A stretch of DNA of 37,604 bases from Pirellulaceae bacterium (GTDB taxonomy: Bacteria; Planctomycetota; Planctomycetia; Pirellulales; Pirellulaceae): positions 1 to 37,604 of the forward strand of contig JALOQX010000013.1 in the NCBI GenBank assembly GCA_025459265.1, read 5' to 3'. The translations under genes and the position numbers were made by a program. The notes under the pieces are model-generated. The model saw only the letters and a list, made by a program, of their open reading frames with translations. It was not told the DNA's origin and did no database searches. Every line of letters starts with the position of its first letter. Position 1 is the first letter of the stretch. Shown piece after piece: positions 16,463-24,900 of this stretch.

Positions 16463-17914
16463 ATGTGTCTGCACTGCACGCGGCGGCAGTTTCTGGAAGC
16501 AAGCACGTTGGGGAGTATTGCCCTGGCAGCCGGCCAGGTGGCGGCTGACACGGACGCGGCGCGCGCCCCCGCCGCGACGGCGGCCAAGGTCCGGATCTGT
16601 GTCATCATCGCCGGCCAGGCGCCCGATCGCAGCTGGAGTCTGTCGGAGGCAGACGTCACGGCCATTCGCAACCGGCTGGCCGAAGCGGAGCGGCAGTTGG
16701 GCAACGTCGAGTTTGTCATCGGGCAGGCGACGACGCAGGAAGCGGCCGCCGCGCTGCTGGACCAGGCAGGTCCGGACGCCCCGGTGCTGGCGGTAAGCGC
16801 GGACATCTTTGGCCTGAGCCGTGGTGTCATGCCCGCCGCGTTAGCGGCCCAGCGGCCTGTGGCCGTCTTCCATCTGCCGGTTGTGGGGGGACATGACTGG
16901 TGTCTGGTCAATCCGTGGCGGGCGGCGGGGAACCGGATCACGCTCTACAACTCCAGCGACTACGGCGACCTGGAGCAGGCCGCGGCGGCCCTGCGGGCGA
17001 TCCCGCTGCTGCGTCGCAGCCGGGTGCTGGCCTCGCCGCCGTTCAAAGGCACACCGGCGTCGCAATCACCCGAGCTGGTCAAGGCGCGGCTGGGTGTGGA
17101 ACTCGTGCCGATCCCCGACGGTCGTTATGACGAAGTGTTGTCACAAGTCGACACGTCGGCCGCGACCGCGGCAGCGCAGCAGTGGATCGACGGCGCTCAG
17201 GAGCTCGTCGAACCTGATCGCGAAGATGTGCTCAAGGCCGCCCGGGCGAGCCTGACGCTGGAGCAGCTGATCCAGGAGAACCACGCCGACGCGCTGTGCG
17301 TGGGGACCTGCATGGGCTGGCTCTCACGCGGTTTCCCCTGCCTGGGATTCTCCCAACTGAACGACCGCGGCATTCCGGCCGCCTGCGATGGGGACATGGA
17401 CTGCGTCCTGACGATGCTGATCTTCCAGCACGTGCTCAATCGTGCCGGTTTCCTGGGCAACGCGGCGGGCGTCGACACCTCCCGCAACGCCTTTCACCTC
17501 TCCCATTGCTCGGCTCCATTGCGGATGGAAGGACCCGCGAGTCCCGCAGCACCGTACCTGCTGCGCCGCCACGCGGAAGTGCGCGGAGGTGCCGTGCCGG
17601 AAGTCCATTACCGCATCGGGCAGACGGTCACGTTCACCAAGCTGATCCACCTGGAAACGCTCCTGATGTTCACGGGACGCATCATCGAGGTGCCGGAGGT
17701 GCCGGCGCACACCGAACGCGGCTGTCGCACCGAACTCGTGGCGGAAGTGAAGGACGCCGATCGGCTGCTGGAGAACTGGGGGGGTGGCGCGCTGGGGGAC
17801 AGCGCGACCGACTACTACGCCTCGCTCCACCGTGTCGCGTACTACGGCGATCACACGCGCACGATTCGCCATGTCGCGCACCTGCTGGGCCTCCGCGTCG
17901 TGGAGGAGGTCTGA
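16463..17914 (+). CDS. Tat-exported L-fucose/arabinose isomerase-like protein
   Basis: A 483-aa protein. The leader has twin Arg at residues 7-8 (CTRRQFLEASTLGSIALAAG), suggesting Tat export. The N-terminal half is an alpha/beta region (VRICVIIAGQAPDRSW, PVAVFHLPVVGGHDW). The C-terminal half carries FucI/AraA-type features: CMGWLSRGFPCLGFSQLNDRG, ACDGDMDCVLTML, DTSRNAFHLSHCSAPLRM. These fit metal-dependent sugar isomerases or their fold relatives. Classical members are cytoplasmic, so a Tat leader is odd and may mean a secreted sugar-binding or repurposed enzyme. The ATG at 16463 has GGGAGG 7 nt upstream; a longer frame to 16376 lacks this. Convergent with the Nramp gene (10 bp). Confidence 0.75.
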   Translation: MCLHCTRRQFLEASTLGSIALAAGQVAADTDAARAPAATAAKVRICVIIAGQAPDRSWSLSEADVTAIRNRLAEAERQLGNVEFVIGQATTQEAAAALLDQAGPDAPVLAVSADIFGLSRGVMPAALAAQRPVAVFHLPVVGGHDWCLVNPWRAAGNRITLYNSSDYGDLEQAAAALRAIPLLRRSRVLASPPFKGTPASQSPELVKARLGVELVPIPDGRYDEVLSQVDTSAATAAAQQWIDGAQELVEPDREDVLKAARASLTLEQLIQENHADALCVGTCMGWLSRGFPCLGFSQLNDRGIPAACDGDMDCVLTMLIFQHVLNRAGFLGNAAGVDTSRNAFHLSHCSAPLRMEGPASPAAPYLLRRHAEVRGGAVPEVHYRIGQTVTFTKLIHLETLLMFTGRIIEVPEVPAHTERGCRTELVAEVKDADRLLENWGGGALGDSATDYYASLHRVAYYGDHTRTIRHVAHLLGLRVVEEV

Positions 17915-17924
17915 GGAGAGCGCT

Positions 17925-19391
17925 TTACCGGGCCAGGTCGTAAAGGCCTTTGAGGCCGACTCCCAGGAACACGCCGGCCGCGACCAGGTTGAGCAACGCC
18001 AGCCAGCTCGGCTGCTGCAGCGCGCGGGGCAGGCAGCGACGATCCGTCCACAGATTGAGCAGGCACACGAGACCGCAGCCCAGGACCCCGGTGAGCACGT
18101 TCGCCGGGGTCAGAATGGCCAGCAACAGCCGCGGTCTGCCCGGCGCGCCCAGCGACTGATACGCGCCCAGCCACCACAGAATCCCCCCGGCCCCGACCGC
18201 ACACCAGATGAGCGTCCCCCGGCGCACCCGCTGCGCATGACGCCGGGCCCAGTCCCGATCCACGCACCGCGCCAGCTCGGCCACAAGGCTGCACGCGACC
18301 TCCAGCGTGCCGTAGAGTGTGCCGAGCATCGCCAGCAAGGCGCCGACCAGGTAGAGCGGCAGAAGCCACGGATGGATGCCCGTCACGAAGGCCGCCTGCA
18401 GACCGAGCAGATTCGTTTCGTCGGGAAGCACGTGGCGCGGACCCAGCACGACCGATCCCGACGCGACGAAGACCGCCGAGAACACGAACACCACCAGGAA
18501 ACTCAACGCACTGTCCACCAGCGGCGCCCGCGTCCAGCGCCTCGCCGGATGCGCCGGCGCAGCGGCCACGGCCGCCAGCGGCTCCGCCGCCGCAGGATCC
18601 CGTCCCGCCTGGCCCCAGCCCCGCGCACGGACGAACGAGACGTAGGCCAGATAGTCGAACGCCCCACCGCCAATCACGCCCACGTATCGAGTCGCTTCGA
18701 CCCACACCGGCTCCGCCGCCACGTGCGGATAGCGACCGGGCAACCAGGCCGGATAGCTCAACGGCTGCGGGACCACGGCACCGCGCAACAAGGCCCACCA
18801 GTCGGGCCGGTAGAGTACGAGCGTCACGGTGGCCGCCAAGATCATGGCCGCCACGATCACCAGCTGAATCCGCTCCAGCCGCGAATAGCCGCTCCGCCAC
18901 GTCAGGACCAGCACCACGGCCAACATGCCGGCACCCCAGAGATAGTCCACGCCGCCGTTCCACACGGCCTGGGTGCCGGTCACCCAGGCCGTCAGGTTGC
19001 CCAGTACACCGCAGTGGAAACTCACCCAGATCGGCAGGCACGTGGCGGCGATGAGCAACGTGACCCACACCAGCCATCCTCGCGGGCCGGGCAGCTCCAG
19101 CATCCGCTCATACGGATGCACGCCCGTCAACACCATCTGCCGCGCCGCGGCAAAGACCAACGCCCATTTGAGCAGCAGGATCACGGCGAAGAGAAACAGG
19201 CAGCGATAGCCGAAGATCGCCCCGCCGCGACTGGAAAACACCAGCTCACCGGTGCCAATGGTCAGCGACGCGACGATCGCACCAGGTCCGAACACCTGCA
19301 GCCATTCCCACAGGCCACGCGGCAATCCGCCGGACCCCTCAGATGCAACGTCGGCTGAGCGATCCAGATTAATGGCAGGGACTCCCTTCAA
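17925..19391 (-). CDS. Nramp-family divalent metal transporter
   Basis: A 488-aa polytopic membrane protein with about 11 hydrophobic segments. The first helix region reads LQVFGPGAIVASLTIGTGELVFSSRGGAIFGY, matching the Nramp opening where GPG and a following polar site line the metal path, although the classical DPGN metal motif is replaced by TIGTGE. This divergence is common in planctomycete Nramp-like proteins, so the substrate (Mn, Fe, Mg or other) is uncertain. The open frame extends to 19460, but no ATG or GTG lies before the first helix. A TTG at 19391 overlaps the upstream hydrolase stop as TTGA, suggesting coupled translation, and was chosen as the start. Confidence 0.78.
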   Translation of the reverse strand: MKGVPAINLDRSADVASEGSGGLPRGLWEWLQVFGPGAIVASLTIGTGELVFSSRGGAIFGYRCLFLFAVILLLKWALVFAAARQMVLTGVHPYERMLELPGPRGWLVWVTLLIAATCLPIWVSFHCGVLGNLTAWVTGTQAVWNGGVDYLWGAGMLAVVLVLTWRSGYSRLERIQLVIVAAMILAATVTLVLYRPDWWALLRGAVVPQPLSYPAWLPGRYPHVAAEPVWVEATRYVGVIGGGAFDYLAYVSFVRARGWGQAGRDPAAAEPLAAVAAAPAHPARRWTRAPLVDSALSFLVVFVFSAVFVASGSVVLGPRHVLPDETNLLGLQAAFVTGIHPWLLPLYLVGALLAMLGTLYGTLEVACSLVAELARCVDRDWARRHAQRVRRGTLIWCAVGAGGILWWLGAYQSLGAPGRPRLLLAILTPANVLTGVLGCGLVCLLNLWTDRRCLPRALQQPSWLALLNLVAAGVFLGVGLKGLYDLAR

Positions 19392-20296
19392 GGTCCCGCA
19401 GAAGCCCGTGCTGGAATGAAATTCTGCCGTGCCAGCCACTCCAGGCACCCCGCCTGCCACGCGTCCCAGCTGGGGCCCTGGTAGCCATTGAGTCCGTGAC
19501 CTCCCGAGGGCAACGCGAGGTACTCCGACACGACGCCGTGCGCCCGCACTGCTCGGTGAAACATCTCGCTGTGTGCGGGTACCACGGCGGTGTCATCCTG
19601 GGCGTGCGCCAGGAAAGCCGGCGGCGTCCGATCCGTCACCTGCGTCTCATTGGAAAACACGTCGATCAACTCGCGCGACGGTGAATCGCCCAGCAGCTGC
19701 CTGCGCGACCCGCTGTGCGTCAGCGCGCGCATGGTGATGACGGGATAGATGAGGATCTGAAAGTCCGGACGGCAGCTCACCCGGTCGACCGCCTGAGGCG
19801 CCTGCGGATCACCCAGGTCGAAATGCGTGCCCGCCGTGGACGCGAGGTGGCCCCCGGCCGAGAAACCCAGAATGCCGATGCGAGCCGGATCAAGGTGCCA
19901 CTGTGCGGCCTGGGCCCGCACGAGTCGCAGGGCACGCTGCGCGTCCAGCAGCGGCACATACGGCCGGCCCGCTGGCAGACGGTACTCCAGCACCACGCCG
20001 GTGATGCCGTGCTGGCTGAGCCAGCTGGCGATCCCTGCTCCTTCCGGTCCGGTCACCAGGCCGGCGTAGCCACCTCCCGGACAAATGACGATGGCGGCTC
20101 CGTTGGGTGTGGCGGGCCGATGCACGGTGAGATACGCCTCGGCGTCCTCATCCGCGCCGTCCCCCACCGGTGCACGACCGTTCCACAGCGCGATCCTGGC
20201 GGCTGGCAGTGGGTCACGATCGGTCTGCTGCAGGCGCGCTGCGGCGGGCACGCTCAGGCCGACGGCAATGCCGCACGCCACCAACCAGCTCGTCAT
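19388..20296 (-). CDS. Exported alpha/beta hydrolase (esterase/acetyl xylan esterase-like)
   Basis: A 302-aa protein with a short signal peptide (ending about VPAAA at residue 20). It has the alpha/beta hydrolase landmarks of BD-FAE/acetyl-xylan-esterase-like proteins: oxyanion loop ICPGGGYAGL (about 71-80), nucleophile elbow GFSAGG with Ser146, acid candidates Asp234/Asp235 in HAQDD, and His267 in SGGHGLN. All triad elements are present, so it is likely an active secreted esterase acting on acylated polysaccharide or another ester. The ATG is preceded by AGGAGA. It sits 26 bp after carB and overlaps the Nramp start, so the order guaA-type, carB, hydrolase, Nramp looks like one transcription unit of functionally unrelated genes. 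Confidence 0.88.
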   Translation of the reverse strand: MTSWLVACGIAVGLSVPAAARLQQTDRDPLPAARIALWNGRAPVGDGADEDAEAYLTVHRPATPNGAAIVICPGGGYAGLVTGPEGAGIASWLSQHGITGVVLEYRLPAGRPYVPLLDAQRALRLVRAQAAQWHLDPARIGILGFSAGGHLASTAGTHFDLGDPQAPQAVDRVSCRPDFQILIYPVITMRALTHSGSRRQLLGDSPSRELIDVFSNETQVTDRTPPAFLAHAQDDTAVVPAHSEMFHRAVRAHGVVSEYLALPSGGHGLNGYQGPSWDAWQAGCLEWLARQNFIPARASAGP

Positions 20297-20322
20297 TTCC
20301 TGTCTCCTGCTGACCGTTCGCG

Positions 20323-23300
20323 TTACTTGATGCCGGCATGATATTCCTGCAGACTCTGGACGCGCCCGCGCCCGCGACGGAATGCGTCGATTCCTTTGGC
20401 GGCCGCCAGACCGGCCGCCAGCGTCGTGATATACGGCACCTTGCGCTTGACCGCGGTCTTGCGGATATACGAATCGTCCGCCTTGCTGGCTTTGCCGCTG
20501 GGGGTGTTGATGACCAGCTGAATCTCCGCGTTCGAAATGGCGTCGACGATGTTGGGATGCCCCTCCTGCATCTTGAGGATCGGTTCCGACCGGATGCCGG
20601 CGGCAGCCAGGCAGCGGTGCGTGCCCTCCGTGGCGCGGATGACGAACCCCAACTCGCTGAAGCGCCGCGCCACCTCCACGACCGCCGGCTTGTCCGGATC
20701 GGCCACGCTGATCAACACCGTGCCTTCCGAGGGGAGCCGGGCCTGGGTGGCCTGCTGCGCCTTGTAGTACGCCAGCCCGAAGGATTCCGCCAGCCCCATG
20801 ACCTCACCCGTGCTGCGCATTTCCGGCCCCAGCAGCGGGTCCACGTCGTGGTACATCGTGAACGGGAACACCGCCTCCTTGACGCCGAAGTGCGGGATGG
20901 ACTTGCGGCCCAGCGCCAGGTCGGCGAGCTTCGCGCCCAACATCAGCTGCGTGCCGATGCGGGCCAACGGGATGTTGCAGACCTTCGACACCAGCGGCAC
21001 CGTCCGACTCGCGCGGGGATTGGCTTCCAGCACATACACCGTGTCCTGGCAGATGGCATACTGGATGTTCATCAGCCCGACCACGCGAAACGCAATGGCA
21101 ATCTTGCGGTTGTACTGGTGGATCGTGTCGATATGTTTGGGCGGGATACTGATGGGGGGGATGACACAGGCGGAATCACCGGAGTGGACGCCGGCCAGTT
21201 CAATGTGTTCCATCACGGCCGGGACGAAGGCGTCTTCGCCGTCGGCCAGCGCATCGGCTTCCACTTCGATGGCGTTTTCGAGGAACTTATCGATCAGCAC
21301 GGGGCGGTCGGGTGAGACTTCGACGGCCGCGTCCAGATAGCGGTGCAGCTCCTCCTCATCGTGAATCACCTCCATGGCGCGGCCGCCGAGGACAAACGAG
21401 GGGCGCACCATGAGCGGATACCCGATGTCGCGGGCAATCCGCAGCGCTTCGTCAAACGTGCTGGCCATTCCCGAGTCGGGCTGCGGGATGCCCAAGGCGC
21501 GCATCATGTGGCGGAACCGGTCGCGATCCTCGGCCAGTTCAATCGATTCGTGGGATGTGCCGAGAATTTTCACGCCGGCTTCGGCCAGTTCCCGGGCCAG
21601 GTTCAACGGCGTCTGGCCCCCGAACTGCACAATGACCCCCTCCGGCCGCTCCTTCTCGTAAATGCTCAGCACATCCTCCACCGTCAGCGGTTCAAAATAC
21701 AGCTTGTCCGACGTGTCGTAGTCGGTCGACACCGTTTCGGGATTGCAGTTCACCATGATCGACTCGTACCCGGCCTCCCGGATGGCGAGCGCCGCATGGA
21801 CGCAGCAGTAGTCGAACTCGATTCCCTGGCCGATGCGATTGGGCCCGCCGCCCAACACCATGATCTTGCGGCGGTCAGACACGCTGGTGGCATCTGGGGC
21901 GTTGTAGGTCGAGTAGTAGTAGGCGGCGTTGTCGACACCACTGACCGGCACCGCCTGCCATCCCTGCACCACGCCGAGCGCCTGGCGCCGAGCGCGGATC
22001 TCGGCTTCAGGCAGGGCCAGCAGCCGGGCCAGGTACCGGTCGGCGAACCCGTCCCGTTTGGCGCGGGTCAGCAGGTCGTCGGGGGGCAGCGTGCCGCGAT
22101 AGGGCAGGAGTTGTTCTTCGAGCTGCACGAGTTGCCGCATCTGTTCGATGAACCAGGGCTTGATGTAGGTCCGTTCCGCCAGCACCTCCACGTCGGCGCC
22201 CTTGCGGAGCGCCTCATACATCAAGAACTGCCGCTCGCTGGTCGGCTCGGAGAGCATGCGCAGGAGTTCCTCCAGCGGTCGCTGGTGGAAATCGCGGGCG
22301 AAGCCGAGCCCGTAGCGGCCGATTTCCAGCGAGCGAATGGCCTTCTGCAGCGCCTCCTTGTAGGTCTTCCCAATGCTCATCACCTCGCCGACGGCGAGCA
22401 TCTGCGTGCCGAGCCGGTCCGGGAGGGCGGGGAATTTTTCGAACGCCCACCGCGCGAACTTCACGACCACGTATTCGCCCCACGGCTCGTATTGCTCCAG
22501 CGTGCCGGCGCGCCAGTAGGGGATTTCATCGAGCGTCAAACCGCCGGCCAGGAGCGAGGAGACGTAGGCGATGGGGAACCCGGTGGCTTTCGAGGCGAGC
22601 GCGGACGAGCGGGACGTGCGCGGGTTGATTTCGATCACCACGACGCGCCCGGTGCGCGGATCGTGTGCAAACTGGATGTTCGTGCCGCCGATGACCTCGA
22701 TCGCGGCGACGATATCGTACGAATATTTCTGGAGCTGCTGCTGCAAAGCGGGGTCGATGGTCAACATGGGGGCGGTGCAGTACGAGTCGCCCGTGTGGAT
22801 GCCCATCGCGTCGACGTTTTCGATGAAGCAGACCGTAATCATCTGGTTCTTCGCGTCCCGCACCACCTCCAGCTCGAGTTCCTCCCACCCCTGCACCGAT
22901 TCCTCGATCAGGATCTGCCCGACCAGGCTGGTGCTCAACCCGCGCTGCGCCACCGTGCGGAACTCGTCGATGTTGAACACCAGGCCGCCCCCGGCACCGC
23001 CCATCGTGTAGGCGGGGCGGATCACCGCCGGCAGGCCGATCCGCTGAACCACCTCTTCCGCTTCGGCCAGGCTGCGGGCGATTTCGCTGCGCGGCATGTC
23101 GATGCCCAGTCGCTCCATCGTCTCCTTGAACGCCTGCCGATCCTCGCCGCGGCGGATCGCGTCCACCTGCACGCCGATCACGCGCACCCCATGCTCCGTC
23201 AACACGCCGGACCGCCACAGCTCGGAGGCCAGATTCAGTCCCGACTGACCGCCCAGGTTCGGAAGCAGCGCGTCCGGCTTCTCCTGGGCCACAATGTCGG

Positions 23301-23523
23301 CCAGGCAGTCGAGTGTCAGCGGTTCCACGTAGGTGGCGTCGGCCATGCCGGGATCCGTCATGATCGTCGCCGGATTGGAGTTCACCAGCACAATCTGGTA
23401 GCCGAGCTTGCGCAGCGCCTTGCAGGCCTGCGTGCCGGAATAGTCGAACTCACAGGCCTGTCCGATGACGATCGGTCCGGAGCCGATGATCATTACCTTG
23501 TGGAGGTCGTCCCGTCGGGGCAT
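20323..23523 (-). CDS. carB: Carbamoyl phosphate synthase large subunit
   Basis: A 1066-aa protein of normal CarB length. It makes carbamoyl phosphate from bicarbonate, two ATP and ammonia delivered by the small subunit, feeding arginine and pyrimidine synthesis. Two homologous ATP-grasp halves are visible, each opened by a family motif: IIGSGPIVIGQACEFDYSG near the N-terminus and VLGGGPNRIGQGIEFDYCC in the middle. Both include the NxNPET/NSNPAT and ATP-grasp MEVNPR-type stretches (EINPRTSRSSA, EANPRASRTVP). The C-terminal MGS-like allosteric domain starts about SEGTVLISVADPDK. ATG 23523 has AGGAG 9 nt upstream; the frame extends further into the preceding gene but is not needed. No carA is in the window. 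Confidence 0.98.
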   Translation of the reverse strand: MPRRDDLHKVMIIGSGPIVIGQACEFDYSGTQACKALRKLGYQIVLVNSNPATIMTDPGMADATYVEPLTLDCLADIVAQEKPDALLPNLGGQSGLNLASELWRSGVLTEHGVRVIGVQVDAIRRGEDRQAFKETMERLGIDMPRSEIARSLAEAEEVVQRIGLPAVIRPAYTMGGAGGGLVFNIDEFRTVAQRGLSTSLVGQILIEESVQGWEELELEVVRDAKNQMITVCFIENVDAMGIHTGDSYCTAPMLTIDPALQQQLQKYSYDIVAAIEVIGGTNIQFAHDPRTGRVVVIEINPRTSRSSALASKATGFPIAYVSSLLAGGLTLDEIPYWRAGTLEQYEPWGEYVVVKFARWAFEKFPALPDRLGTQMLAVGEVMSIGKTYKEALQKAIRSLEIGRYGLGFARDFHQRPLEELLRMLSEPTSERQFLMYEALRKGADVEVLAERTYIKPWFIEQMRQLVQLEEQLLPYRGTLPPDDLLTRAKRDGFADRYLARLLALPEAEIRARRQALGVVQGWQAVPVSGVDNAAYYYSTYNAPDATSVSDRRKIMVLGGGPNRIGQGIEFDYCCVHAALAIREAGYESIMVNCNPETVSTDYDTSDKLYFEPLTVEDVLSIYEKERPEGVIVQFGGQTPLNLARELAEAGVKILGTSHESIELAEDRDRFRHMMRALGIPQPDSGMASTFDEALRIARDIGYPLMVRPSFVLGGRAMEVIHDEEELHRYLDAAVEVSPDRPVLIDKFLENAIEVEADALADGEDAFVPAVMEHIELAGVHSGDSACVIPPISIPPKHIDTIHQYNRKIAIAFRVVGLMNIQYAICQDTVYVLEANPRASRTVPLVSKVCNIPLARIGTQLMLGAKLADLALGRKSIPHFGVKEAVFPFTMYHDVDPLLGPEMRSTGEVMGLAESFGLAYYKAQQATQARLPSEGTVLISVADPDKPAVVEVARRFSELGFVIRATEGTHRCLAAAGIRSEPILKMQEGHPNIVDAISNAEIQLVINTPSGKASKADDSYIRKTAVKRKVPYITTLAAGLAAAKGIDAFRRGRGRVQSLQEYHAGIK

Positions 23524-23564
23524 CTTCCTGGGCTCCTTGCGGTCCTGGAACGATCGTGCCGTGC

Positions 23565-24497
23565 TCAAACGTACTCAATGGTGGCCGGCGGTTTGGGCGT
23601 GAGGTCATAGAGACAGCGATTCACGCCGGGCATGGCGGTAATGCGGCGGCAAATGGTGTGCAGCTTGTCCCACGGCAGGTCCACCGACGTCGCCTCGCGG
23701 GCGTCAACACTGTGGAGACAGCGGACGACCACGATCTGGCCGAACTCGCGCCGCCCGTCCCGGATGCCGGTCGCCTGATCCGACAGCAGGACGGCCAGAT
23801 ATTGGAACGCCGGTGTGTCGGCGAGTTCTTCCTCGACGATGGCGGTCGCTTGCCGTACGGTCGCCAGCCGCGCTGCCGTCACTTCACCCACGATCCGCGT
23901 GGCCAGCGCCGGCCCGGGGAACGGAATGCGCCCGGCCACTTCGTCGGGCAATCCCAGGGCGCGAGCCGCCGCGCGGACGCCGTCTTTGCGGAGCGTCGCC
24001 AGCGGTTCGAGCACCTGGTAGCCGTACGCCTCGGCAGGATCAATCCCCAGCTGGGCGAGAATGTTGTGCTGCCGCTTGATGCCGTCGACCGTCTCTTCGA
24101 TATCCGTCAGGATGGTGCCGTGCAGCAGGTGCGTTGCGCCGCTGTCACGCACGATCCGCCCGAACACGCGGGCGTAAAAGGTGTCGGTGATCGCCTGGCG
24201 TTTCGCCTCCGGGTCGGTCAGACCGCGCAGGGCAGTGAGGAACTCATCGCGCGCGTCCACAATCTCGACCGGAATCGCCAGCCTGGCGAACATCGCCGCT
24301 ACGCGCTGCGGCTCGCCCTCGCGCATCAGCGCGTTGTCGATGAACACCGTGTGCAGGCGGTCGCCCAGGGCCCGGTGCCCGAGCATCGTGACCACCGAGC
24401 TGTCCACACCGCCGCTCAACGCGTTGATCGCGCGGCCTGTGCCCACCGCCTGGCGAATCGCCGCTGTCTGCTCCTCAATGAAAGCCTGATAGTCCAT
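23565..24497 (-). CDS. guaA: GMP synthase ATP-pyrophosphatase subunit (GuaA C-terminal type), stand-alone
   Basis: A 310-aa protein equivalent to the ATP-PPase and dimerisation domains of GMP synthase, which adenylates XMP and aminates it to GMP. The P-loop SGGVDSS is at 28-34; later segments are typical (HGTILTDIEE, IPFPGPALATRIVGE, VVVRCLHSVDAREATSVDLPWD, C-terminal KPPATIEYV). The N-terminal glutaminase domain of ordinary bacterial GuaA is absent, so it resembles the archaeal two-subunit form. It would need a separate glutaminase or free ammonia. The frame runs open to 24779, but that upstream part is low-complexity and has no glutaminase motif; ATG 24497 has AAGGGA upstream and fits the family start. 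It lies 41 bp before carB. Confidence 0.9.
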   Translation of the reverse strand: MDYQAFIEEQTAAIRQAVGTGRAINALSGGVDSSVVTMLGHRALGDRLHTVFIDNALMREGEPQRVAAMFARLAIPVEIVDARDEFLTALRGLTDPEAKRQAITDTFYARVFGRIVRDSGATHLLHGTILTDIEETVDGIKRQHNILAQLGIDPAEAYGYQVLEPLATLRKDGVRAAARALGLPDEVAGRIPFPGPALATRIVGEVTAARLATVRQATAIVEEELADTPAFQYLAVLLSDQATGIRDGRREFGQIVVVRCLHSVDAREATSVDLPWDKLHTICRRITAMPGVNRCLYDLTPKPPATIEYV

Positions 24498-24900
24498 GCT
24501 TGGGGTCCCTTTTTCCAGTCCAGGTGCGTTGACGTTGCCCAGCACGCGATCCAGTGCCGATCCGAACACCTCGCCGTAGGACGCACCTCCTGGGCCGCCA
24601 GGAGGTGCTCGGTCACGCTGTAAGAGCATACCCGGTTCAGGCGTCGCTGAGGATCCGGGAGACGCGCGTGCTGCTGCGGAATCCTGATTCCGTCGTAATA
24701 TCAGAGGCGCGGGTCGCGCAGCGACTCCGCCGGCCCCCGCTCCTGCCTGCCGGAGCCGGCGAACGGCAAGCACATGCACCTGTGGGCCAGCGCCGAGTGT
24801 GCGGCGCTATCCTGGTCAGGTACACTCAGGGGCGGGGCGGAACCGCCACGGCCCGCCCGAGTTGCCAACAACGCAGACCCGCCCGCCCGGGAGTCTCGCT
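24498..24900. other. 403-bp divergent spacer with leader hairpins
   Basis: The spacer separates the guaA-type gene (minus) from the UroD-like gene (plus) and must hold both promoters; no convincing -35/-10 pair was identified. It contains a perfect 10-bp hairpin at 24583-24608 and a 7-bp hairpin CGGAATC-CT-GATTCCG at 24677-24692. No tRNA or known riboswitch was recognised. The open frame that runs through it on the minus strand has biased, low-complexity composition. Confidence 0.6.
24583..24608. promoter_or_regulatory. Perfect 10-bp hairpin in guaA-type leader
   Basis: GCACCTCCTG-GGCCGC-CAGGAGGTGC forms a perfect 10-bp stem with a 6-nt loop, 86-111 nt upstream of the minus-strand guaA-type ATG. 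The stem contains AGGAGGTG on each strand, a perfect Shine-Dalgarno match paired with its complement. It could be a leader regulatory hairpin or a dispersed palindrome; the sequence alone cannot decide. Confidence 0.5.

Noticed and set aside
21343..23610. 755-codon open frame on the plus strand
   Set aside because: Antisense to carB, with low-complexity His/Arg/Gly-rich translation and no motif.
24498..24779. Glutaminase domain or extension upstream of the guaA-type gene
   Set aside because: The in-frame upstream translation is Pro/Ala/Gly/Arg-rich, about 94 residues, and has no glutaminase Cys-His-Glu motif.
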